Positions 1 to 6,857 of a DNA stretch of 21,681 nucleotides are shown piece by piece. The notes under the pieces were generated by a model. It had not been told where the DNA came from. It was given only the letters and a program-made list of their open reading frames with translations, and ran no database searches. A program made the position numbers and the translations under genes. Origin of the DNA: an uncultured Collinsella sp. Its GTDB lineage: Bacteria > Actinomycetota > Coriobacteriia > Coriobacteriales > Coriobacteriaceae. Every line of letters begins with the position of its first letter. Within the stretch, counting starts at the first letter, position 1. The stretch lies in assembly GCA_900550355.1 (NCBI GenBank), contig URRT01000009.1, positions 1 to 21,681 of the forward strand. Reading direction: 5' to 3'.

Positions 1-171
1 CCCGTGCCGACACCCGATCCCGGCACGCCCAAGACCGTGACGAACATCGTCAAGACGGTCAAGGGTTTCCTGCCCACCACAGGCGACCAGCAGGCTGCCG
101 CTCTGCTTATGGCATTTGTCATCGCCATGGCCGGCGTCGGAGCCCTGGTCTGGGGTATCCGTAAGCGCTAG
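1..171 (+). CDS. LPXTG-anchored surface protein, C-terminal fragment
   Basis: Only the last 56 codons lie in the window; the reading frame is open from base 1 to TAG at 169-171. The fragment starts with a Pro/Thr-rich stretch (VPTPDPGTPKT), typical of a wall-spanning linker. It continues with LPTTG at fragment residues 24-28, a hydrophobic helix of about 20 residues and a short basic tail (WGIRKR) at the stop. This order is the classical sortase sorting signal, so the protein should be exported, cleaved between T and G and linked to peptidoglycan by a class A/E-type sortase. What the ectodomain does cannot be told from this fragment. A GC-rich hairpin follows 12 bases after the stop. Confidence 0.9.
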   Translation, partial: PVPTPDPGTPKTVTNIVKTVKGFLPTTGDQQAAALLMAFVIAMAGVGALVWGIRKR

Positions 172-183
172 GCACGTCGACAG

Positions 184-209
184 CGCCCGGGGCCAAAAGG
201 CCCCGGGCG
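184..209 (+). terminator. Hairpin terminator after the LPXTG gene
   Basis: A perfect 11-bp stem (184-194 with 199-209) closes on an AAAA loop 12 bases after the stop codon. The stem is almost entirely G/C. There is no clear T-run after it, so it is either a hairpin-only terminator or a 3' stability element. Confidence 0.6.
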
Positions 210-310
210 GCCGGCAGGGCTAAATTCCGACCTACTCCTACCCCCAGCCCCCCCCCGGGGCAATCCCCCAGCCTCGCGGCGGCGCTTTTGTGCGTAGGCG
301 AGAAGGGCCT

Positions 311-470
311 GCCACGAAGCTGGCCCATCTACTACGTTTAGCCCCTTACCCCCAACCATGCCAAAAAGCGCGAAAACAAAACCGCAGGTAGAATGCCTGC
401 GGTTTTGTTCAAAACGAAGGTATGGTCAGGGGTATCGAGTCAAACGTAGTAGATGGGCCGATTTCGTGGC
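311..470. repeat. Long imperfect palindrome, element A
   Basis: The whole ~160 bp folds on itself. The outer arms pair as gccacgaa (311-318) with ttcgtggc (463-470). After three mismatches there is a perfect 18-bp inverted repeat (322-339 with 442-459, containing ctactacg). A looser middle section follows, with tacccc and accat matches. The centre is a perfect 14-bp stem (375-388 with 396-409) over a 7-base loop. No ORF in it looks real. It shares its central sequence and arm motifs with element B at 564-715, in opposite orientation. It could be a MITE-like non-autonomous element or a long RNA hairpin. It lies between a plus-strand gene and a minus-strand operon that converge on it. Confidence 0.75.
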
Positions 471-493
471 GCGCGGTTCCGGCTGATCCCTTG

Positions 494-524
494 GGGACGG
501 AGGAAGACGGATCATTTTGGTCCC
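494..524. repeat. GGGAC...GTCCC hairpin repeat, copy 1
   Basis: This short inverted repeat (gggac 494-498, gtccc 520-524) lies in the spacer between the two long palindromes. Its inside reads ggaggaagacggatcatttt. A shorter version with the same flanks and order (gggacgg, gga, atttt, gtccc, then cgcg) occurs at 10316-10335, which suggests a small interspersed repeat family. I see nothing else in 471-563. Confidence 0.4.
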
Positions 525-563
525 GCGAGGCTTGCAGGGGCACTCGTGCAGGGCCGCCCGAAC

Positions 564-715
564 AAAACTATGTCGGTTTACTACGATGAATCCGAGATTC
601 CTGACCACACCCGCATTTTTGCAAATTTCGCAAGTGTTCTACCTGCGGTTTTGTAAGTGCGCAATTTGCCGTGGTCGGAGATATGCGGTTCATCGTAGTA
701 AACCGGCATAGTTTT
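564..715. repeat. Long imperfect palindrome, element B
   Basis: The outer arms are a 27-bp inverted repeat with one mismatch (564-590 with 689-715), containing tttactacgatgaa. Pairing resumes at gaccac (603-608) with gtggtc (671-676) and again around gcaaattt (621-628) with aatttgc (663-669), so most of the 152 bp is self-complementary. The centre carries ttctacctgcggttttgt (637-654), the exact reverse complement of 376-393 in element A. The tggtcagg and cgtagta blocks are also in the same order when read on the opposite strand. It ends about 30 bp downstream of the response-regulator stop codon and may act as that operon's terminator. Confidence 0.75.
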
Positions 716-746
716 GAAATGGCATCAAATTGGCGGCAGCCAGCGG

Positions 747-1376
747 CTAGCCTCGCAGATAGGCGATGGCGATTTGGGTGCGGTTGCGTAGGCCCATTTT
801 GGCAAGGATCGAGCTGATGTGGTTGCGCACGGTGCCTTCGCCCATGTAGGCGGTGGCGGCAATCTCCTTGTTGTCGAGGCCGCGGGCGATGAGCTCGGCG
901 ACTTCGAACTCGCGGTCAGTCAGGCTGACAAAGGCCGCGGGCCGGCGGGTCGCGCCGGCCTCGACGCCCGCCCCATCAAAGTTGATATCCTCGATCGCCT
1001 TGCCCTCGAGCACGCGTTTGCCGTCCATGACCTGCTCCAACGCTGGAGGAATGGCGGCGACATCAGTCTTGATCAGATAGCCACGGGCGCCTAGCTTGAG
1101 CGCCGACACAATGTACTCGTCATCTGAGAATGTCGTCAGAAACACCACGCGTGCCGCGGGGTCGCGCTCGAGGATCTCGCGTGCCGCCGAAAGGCCGTCG
1201 CGTCCCGGCATCTGAATGTCGAGCAGCGCGATATCGGGTGCGTGCTCGGCGTAGAGCGCCACCGCGTCGTCGCCGTCGGCACCGGTGCCCACCACCTCTA
1301 TCTGCGGCTGAGCGCCCAGGATAATCTTGAGTGAATCGACCACCAGACGGTCGTCGTCGACGACTATGAGCCTCAT
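747..1376 (-). CDS. NarL/LuxR-type response regulator
   Basis: A 209-residue two-domain response regulator. The receiver domain (about 1-120) has the acidic pocket D7-D9, phospho-acceptor D53 in LLDIQMP, T81 and the conserved lysine K103. The C-terminal LuxR/GerE helix-turn-helix (about 150-209) begins LTDREFEV and has the NKEIA and TVRNHISSIL recognition-helix signatures. It is the second gene of a two-gene operon: its ATG overlaps the kinase stop codon (ATGA), so the two are translationally coupled. Phosphorylation by the kinase should trigger DNA binding. The likely target is the divergent ABC exporter operon at 2718, as is common for such pairs, but no binding site was identified. Confidence 0.93.
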   Translation of the reverse strand: MRLIVVDDDRLVVDSLKIILGAQPQIEVVGTGADGDDAVALYAEHAPDIALLDIQMPGRDGLSAAREILERDPAARVVFLTTFSDDEYIVSALKLGARGYLIKTDVAAIPPALEQVMDGKRVLEGKAIEDINFDGAGVEAGATRRPAAFVSLTDREFEVAELIARGLDNKEIAATAYMGEGTVRNHISSILAKMGLRNRTQIAIAYLRG

Positions 1377-2518
1377 CGGCCCTCATCTCCTTGCTGCTTG
1401 GGAATGGTGGCAAACACGCGCCATCCGGAGGCGCCGACTCGCGAGCCGGCAGTGAAAGTGCCGCCAAGCGCCTCGACACGCTCGCGCATGGAGGTGAGCC
1501 CCATGCCCCCTGTGGCGCTGCGGGCGCCTGTCCGAACCCCGCCCGTTCCATTGTCGGTAACGACGAGCTGGTAAAACGACGGATGCTCCATGCACCGCAC
1601 GGTAATGGTTTTGGCATGGGCGTGGCGCATGGCGTTGGAAAGCGCCTCGCGCAGGACCGCTGCAAAGCAGTTGGCGACATTTGCGGGCGCATGCTCGGCT
1701 AAAACTTCAAGCTCAATCTGCGGGCCGCCGTCCGATCGCGCGCCTTCAACGATGCGTTCGAGCTGCACGGAAAGGTCGACAGCGTTGTCGTTGAGCGCGT
1801 GGACGCTGGTGCGCACAAGCTGGAGCGCCTCGTCAACCGTGCGTTTAACGTCGGCGAAATCGGCGGCGACGCCGGGCTCGTCGGCATGGACCACGCGCAG
1901 GGCTTCGGCCTGCAGCGAGGCGCGCGTAAGCTGGTGGCCCACGTTATCGTGGATCTCGCGCGCGATGCGGGCGCGTTCGGCGAGCGTCGCGAGCTCGACT
2001 TCGTAGTCCTGGCGGCCGGCAAGATCGCGGTTGCGCGCCTCGAGCGCGAGGGCTCGTTCTTGCAACTCGTCGCGGGTGCGGCGCATGCGCTGCTGCTCAC
2101 GCTCCAACTGGGCAGTACGTAGCGATAGCAAGGTGGCGGCAACCGAAAGGATGGCGGTCAGCAGGAGCGTTCGGGCGGTGAGCGCGTCGGTGCGAAGGTT
2201 CGCGACGAGCGCAAAAGCAAAGACGGAGCCAATGCCCAGCGCGACCCAGATGTGCTCGCGGCGCACGCGTCGTGCGATGTCATAGAGGGCGAGAGGCGCA
2301 AACGGCACAAACGGCGGCGCGAAGACAGCCGCGATGATGTAGGCGTAACCCGCGGCCTCGCTCGCACGGCGCGTGCGTTCCCCCTGTGCGACCTCGGCCA
2401 GCGAGGTGGCGATAATGCCAAGACAAAACGCCGCGACCAGGCGAGCGTCCACAGCGAGACCCGTGGCGGCTGCGATGCAGCACGCCAGCACGATCGATTT
2501 GTCGAATAGCCTGTTCAT
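1373..2518 (-). CDS. Sensor histidine kinase, HisKA_3 (NarL-partner) family
   Basis: A 381-residue membrane kinase. The first ~135 residues hold several hydrophobic helices with short loops and no recognisable extracellular sensor domain, so sensing is probably within the membrane. A coiled stretch (about 136-175) leads to the dimerisation/phosphoacceptor helix with H190 in AREIHDNVGHQL. The HATPase domain has the N box N295 (REALSNAMRHA), the G1 box DNG (322-324) and the G2 box GGMGL (337-341). The frame is open further upstream, but the start at 2518 is preferred because the hydrophobic region begins right after it and a TACAAT box lies just upstream. Such kinases, paired with a NarL regulator beside an ABC exporter, often respond to antimicrobial or envelope stress; the signal here is unknown. 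Confidence 0.92.
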   Translation of the reverse strand: MNRLFDKSIVLACCIAAATGLAVDARLVAAFCLGIIATSLAEVAQGERTRRASEAAGYAYIIAAVFAPPFVPFAPLALYDIARRVRREHIWVALGIGSVFAFALVANLRTDALTARTLLLTAILSVAATLLSLRTAQLEREQQRMRRTRDELQERALALEARNRDLAGRQDYEVELATLAERARIAREIHDNVGHQLTRASLQAEALRVVHADEPGVAADFADVKRTVDEALQLVRTSVHALNDNAVDLSVQLERIVEGARSDGGPQIELEVLAEHAPANVANCFAAVLREALSNAMRHAHAKTITVRCMEHPSFYQLVVTDNGTGGVRTGARSATGGMGLTSMRERVEALGGTFTAGSRVGASGWRVFATIPKQQGDEGR

Positions 2519-2530
2519 ACGGGTATTGTA
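2518..2530 (-). promoter_or_regulatory. Candidate leaderless promoter of the kinase operon
   Basis: On the minus strand, TACAAT (2525-2530) lies six bases before the chosen ATG, placing the expected transcription start on the A of the start codon. No Shine-Dalgarno sequence precedes this ATG. That combination fits a leaderless mRNA, a common arrangement in Actinobacteria. No good -35 box is visible, so the call is tentative. Confidence 0.35.
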
Positions 2531-2717
2531 CGCGATGCCGCGCACGGGGGAGGTGCCACCCGGAGCAACCGTGACATTCCTCCCACGCGGCGGGGCGGTC
2601 GCGTCAGCGGGCCACGCGACCGAGCTCCCGCACTCGTGACAAAGCTCACTGGTGCGCGCCGTCCGCTCCTGCGATGATGCAATCGTACCGGGCCGCAAGC
2701 AACAGAAGGGCCGCCTC

Positions 2718-3656
2718 ATGACAGACATCGTCCGCGTCGAAAACCTCGTCAAGCGCTATGACGATCTTATTGCGCTCGACCACTTTAACCTGAGTATCGC
2801 CCCCGGCGAGATCTTTGGCCTGCTCGGACCCAACGGTTCGGGCAAGACCACGTCCATCAACTGCATTCTGCAGCTGCTCGCCTACGACAAAGGCACCATC
2901 GAGCTGTTCGGCGAGCCCATGACGCCCGCCCGCTACGACCTCAAGCGCCGCATCGGTGTGGTGCCGCAGCAGGTGGCGGTGTTTGACGAGCTTACGGTGC
3001 GCGAGAACATCGACTATTTCTGCAGCCTTTACGTCAACGACCGCAAGCGCCGCCGCGCGCTGGTGGACGAGGCGATCGACTTTGTCGGGCTGGGCGACTT
3101 TACCAAGTTTCGCCCCGGCAAGCTCTCGGGCGGCCTGGCGCGTCGCCTCAACATCGCCTGCGGTATCGCGCACAAGCCCGAGCTCATCTTCTTTGACGAG
3201 CCCACGGTGGCGGTCGACCCGCAGAGCCGCAACGCCATCCTGGAGGGCATCTGCCGCCTGCGCGACGAGGGCGCCACGGTGGTGTATACCAGCCATTACA
3301 TGGAGGAAGTCGAGCAGATTTGCAGCCGCATCATGATCATGGACGGCGGACGTGTGCTGGCGCAGGGCACCAATGACGAGCTCAAACGCATGATTCAAAT
3401 GGGCGAGCGCGTGACTGTCGAGGTCAGCGCCGTAGAGACCGCCACGGTCGAGCGGCTGCGCGCCCTCGAGCACGTGCTTTCGGTTGAGTTGTCCGGCGGC
3501 GAGCTCGTCTGCACCTGCGAAGCGAGCCCGCACAATTTGGTCGACATCCTCGACACGCTGCGCGCCGCCGATGTGGCGCTCGGCCGCGTGTGGAGCGAGC
3601 CGCCGACCCTCAACGACGTGTTCCTCGAGATCACCGGCCGCGAGCTGCGCGACTAG
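2718..3656 (+). CDS. ABC exporter ATP-binding protein (multidrug/daunorubicin type)
   Basis: A 312-residue ABC ATPase. It has Walker A GPNGSGKTT (37-45, K43), Q-loop Q84/Q85, signature LSGGLARR (136-143), Walker B LIFFDEP (156-162, catalytic E161), D-loop D167 and switch H193. About 100 extra residues after the nucleotide-binding domain match the C-terminal regulatory region of the DrrA/CcmA-like subfamily. The start at 2718 is chosen for the GAAGGG ribosome site at 2705-2710. It is the first gene of a three-gene operon with two ABC-2 permeases, divergent from the two-component system, which suggests stress-induced drug or peptide export. The substrate cannot be read from sequence. Confidence 0.93.
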   Translation: MTDIVRVENLVKRYDDLIALDHFNLSIAPGEIFGLLGPNGSGKTTSINCILQLLAYDKGTIELFGEPMTPARYDLKRRIGVVPQQVAVFDELTVRENIDYFCSLYVNDRKRRRALVDEAIDFVGLGDFTKFRPGKLSGGLARRLNIACGIAHKPELIFFDEPTVAVDPQSRNAILEGICRLRDEGATVVYTSHYMEEVEQICSRIMIMDGGRVLAQGTNDELKRMIQMGERVTVEVSAVETATVERLRALEHVLSVELSGGELVCTCEASPHNLVDILDTLRAADVALGRVWSEPPTLNDVFLEITGRELRD

Positions 3657-3665
3657 GGGGCAGCC

Positions 3666-4853
3666 ATGTTCAACACCATTATCATCACGGTCAAAACGCT
3701 GCTGCGCCGGCCGAGCACGTGGGTCTGGGGCGCCCTCTTTCCCATCGCGCTTTCCACGATGTTCATGTTTATGTTTGCGAACCTGAGCTCCGACGGCACG
3801 GTCGACCCGGTGCCGGTTGCCGTCGTGGCGGACAAGGTCTGGGACGCTTCGACCTTTAAGGATGTGGCGACGTCGCTTGCCAAGGAAGGCGACGACCAGC
3901 TGCTCGAGATCCACGAGCTCGACGACGCAGCCGATGCGAACCGTGCGCTCAAGGCCGGTGAGGTCGCGGGTATCTATACGGTCGACGCTGCGGGCACGCC
4001 CAAGCTCACACTGCTATCGAGCTACGACAGCTCGCGCGCATCATCGGTGCTCACCGATCGCAGCATCCTGGAGACGGTGGCAAGCTCGTATACACAAAAT
4101 GCCGAGCTCATGTCCCAGATTGCCCAGGACAACCCGGCGGCGCTCGCCGACCCCGAGGCGGTTGCGCGCGCCCTGTCGCTCGAGGGCGGCACCCGCCGCG
4201 TAAGCCTGACACGCACCACACCCGACGGCACGGTCATCTACTATTACGCGCTCTTTGGCCTGGTCGCGATGATGTCTGCCGAGTTTGCCGCCTTGAGCGT
4301 CATCGACCTGCAGCCCAATCTGTCGGGTCTTGGCGCGCGTCGCTGCGTGGGCGGTCTTTCCAAAACGGCGTCGCTGGCCGGTATCTTTGTGGGCTCGTGG
4401 CTGGTCTCCTTTGCCTCGATGGCGATCGCGATCGGCTACGTGCGTCTGGTCGTGGGCGTCGACTTTGGCGGGCGCGAGGGGCTGTGTTTGGTGGGCGGCG
4501 CCGCTTCCGCGCTTGCCGCCACGGGCTTGGGACTCTTTGTGGGCACGCTTCCCGTTAAGGGCGGCAAGGCGTCCAAGTCTGGCATCCTCACGGGCTTTGC
4601 CACTACGTGCGCCCTGTTCGCCGGCCTCTACGGCGAGCCAGCGATGGCGCTTGCCGACGACGTCGCCCGCGCCTGCCCGGCTGAGTGCTGGCTCAACCCC
4701 GTCAAGCTTATCTGCGACATGTTCAACCGCCTGTATTTCTTTGAAGACTTGGGGCCTTTTGCCGTTCGCGCGGGCGCGCTGGTCCTCATGACGCTGGTGT
4801 TTGTTGCCGCCGCCACGCTGATTTTTGGAAGGAGCCGCTATGAGCACCTTTAA
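3666..4853 (+). CDS. ABC-2 type permease, first subunit
   Basis: A 395-residue membrane protein with the ABC-2 permease layout. One N-terminal helix (about 18-40) is followed by an extracytoplasmic domain of some 150 residues. A C-terminal block of about five helices begins near YYYALFGLVAMMSAEFAAL (about 192-212) and ends just before the stop. It starts 9 bases after the ATPase stop, preceded by a GGGGG ribosome site, and its last 14 bases overlap the next permease gene. The two permeases have the same topology but different sequence, so they probably form a heterodimer driven by the upstream ATPase. There is no signal peptide separate from the first helix. Confidence 0.88.
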   Translation: MFNTIIITVKTLLRRPSTWVWGALFPIALSTMFMFMFANLSSDGTVDPVPVAVVADKVWDASTFKDVATSLAKEGDDQLLEIHELDDAADANRALKAGEVAGIYTVDAAGTPKLTLLSSYDSSRASSVLTDRSILETVASSYTQNAELMSQIAQDNPAALADPEAVARALSLEGGTRRVSLTRTTPDGTVIYYYALFGLVAMMSAEFAALSVIDLQPNLSGLGARRCVGGLSKTASLAGIFVGSWLVSFASMAIAIGYVRLVVGVDFGGREGLCLVGGAASALAATGLGLFVGTLPVKGGKASKSGILTGFATTCALFAGLYGEPAMALADDVARACPAECWLNPVKLICDMFNRLYFFEDLGPFAVRAGALVLMTLVFVAAATLIFGRSRYEHL

Positions 4854-6045
4854 GACCGCGCTTCGCATGGCGCTGGCGCACCCGTTCTACCTGCTCATCT
4901 ATACGGTGTTCATTTCGCTGATGGGCGTATTCATCGCGGCATCCGTGAGCTGGAACTCGTCGCAGCTCACCGAGTACAAGCCCTACGACGCCAACGTGAT
5001 CGTGGTCGACCGCGATGGCAGTGATCTTTCACTTGCACTCACCAAGCACCTAGGTTCGCGGTTTGACCTGGTCACGGGCGTCGGCGATGACACGTACGAC
5101 CTTGCGGACGCGCTCTCCAAGAGCAACAGCGCCAAGGGCAGCGCCGACTGCGTGTTCTTTATCCCGGAGGGGTTCGAGGACGACCTGGTCGCGGCTGCCC
5201 GCGCGGGGGAGTCCCTGCCCAAGCTCGATGTGACCTACGGTGCCGGCACCATGGCGGCGGCGCTTTCGTCTGCCGAGGCTTCGCGCTGGATCTCGCTCGC
5301 GGGCGCTGCGGCGGCGCTTGAGCCCGCTGCTTCTAACGGCGACGTTGCCAAGGCTGCCGAACACGCGGCCACCGAGCGTGCCGAGGTCGAGATCGAGCAG
5401 GTCAAGGTCGACTCGACTGCCGCCGCCACGCTCGAGTCGTACTTCAACTTTGGCGCGTACGCGATCATCTCGTCGGTCATCGTGTCGGTGGGACTGGTGT
5501 TCTCGGGCATGAACGAGCCCGAGCGTGTGCGCCGCATGGAGGCCGGCCCGGTCTCCGAGCGCCAGCGCTCGCTTGCCGTTTTTGCGGCCGCCGCCGTGCT
5601 CACCGTCTGCATCTGGTTTGTGTCGAGCATGATGGGCGTCGTGGGCTTTGCCGGCGCGGTTGCCGAGGTCGGCGTGGGTCGTGTGTGCCTGGCGCTGTCG
5701 GCGACGTTTGCCCTGGCGTGCACGCCTCTGGCCGTTGGCTTTGCGCTGTCGAGCCTGGGTGCGCGCGAGGAGCTGCTTAACGGTGTGGGCAACCTGCTCG
5801 GCATGCTCATGACGTTTTTGGGCGGCGCTTGGATGCCGCTGTCGCTGATGGGCTCGGCCGTGCAGACGGTGGCGCACTTTGTGCCGACGTATTGGGTGAA
5901 CGACGCGATTGGCAAGGCGCTCGCTTCGGATCTGACGTCCACCGTGTTGGGTGACATCGCCTGCGACCTGGGCGTCACCGTGCTCTTCGCCGCCGCCATT
6001 GCCGCCGTAGGCCTGGCCCTCTCACGCGCCAAATCCCGCGCCTAG
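4840..6045 (+). CDS. ABC-2 type permease, second subunit
   Basis: A 401-residue protein with the same architecture as its neighbour: helix 1 at about 15-38, a large Ala/Asp/Glu-rich extracytoplasmic domain (about 40-205), then five or six helices to the C-terminus. The ATG at 4840 is chosen because GGAAGGAG lies just upstream, inside the end of the previous gene; an in-frame ATG at 4825 lacks such a site. The 14-bp overlap implies coupled translation and fixed stoichiometry with the first permease. It closes the operon. No strong terminator hairpin is visible in 6046-6086. Confidence 0.88.
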   Translation: MSTFKTALRMALAHPFYLLIYTVFISLMGVFIAASVSWNSSQLTEYKPYDANVIVVDRDGSDLSLALTKHLGSRFDLVTGVGDDTYDLADALSKSNSAKGSADCVFFIPEGFEDDLVAAARAGESLPKLDVTYGAGTMAAALSSAEASRWISLAGAAAALEPAASNGDVAKAAEHAATERAEVEIEQVKVDSTAAATLESYFNFGAYAIISSVIVSVGLVFSGMNEPERVRRMEAGPVSERQRSLAVFAAAAVLTVCIWFVSSMMGVVGFAGAVAEVGVGRVCLALSATFALACTPLAVGFALSSLGAREELLNGVGNLLGMLMTFLGGAWMPLSLMGSAVQTVAHFVPTYWVNDAIGKALASDLTSTVLGDIACDLGVTVLFAAAIAAVGLALSRAKSRA

Positions 6046-6086
6046 TCTGAAATAAATCCTAGGCCTCGCCCCAAAATAGTTCGCCA

Positions 6087-6138
6087 AGGTTTACTATTAC
6101 GTTCATAAAGTAGTATTAGGCTAACAATGGGGGATACC
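6087..6138 (+). promoter_or_regulatory. AT-rich promoter region of the MacB-type ABC operon
   Basis: This short gap is strikingly AT-rich against its surroundings. TAGTAT (6111-6116) is a plausible -10 box, but no clear -35 is seen. TACTA (6092-6096) and TAGTA (6111-6115) form a spaced inverted repeat across the promoter, possibly a repressor site. GGGGG (6130-6134) is the ribosome site that favours the ATG at 6139 over the one at 6127. Confidence 0.4.
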
Positions 6139-6849
<711 letters not shown>

Positions 6850-6857
6850 ACGGCGCC

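Noticed and set aside
453..711. Small ORFs in the 172-746 gap
   Set aside because: They run through the palindromic arms, have no convincing ribosome site and resemble nothing; the self-complementarity explains the open frames.
311..715. CRISPR-like array
   Set aside because: The repeats are inverted pairs, not direct repeats with regular spacers.
2519..2752. N-terminal extension of the kinase to an upstream ATG
   Set aside because: The extra 78 residues are polar and compositionally odd, and would overlap the start of the divergent ABC operon; the 2518 start agrees with the hydrophobic N-terminus and the TACAAT box.
2646..3914. 422-codon minus-strand open frame
   Set aside because: Antisense to the ABC ATPase with clear Walker motifs; no domain of its own.
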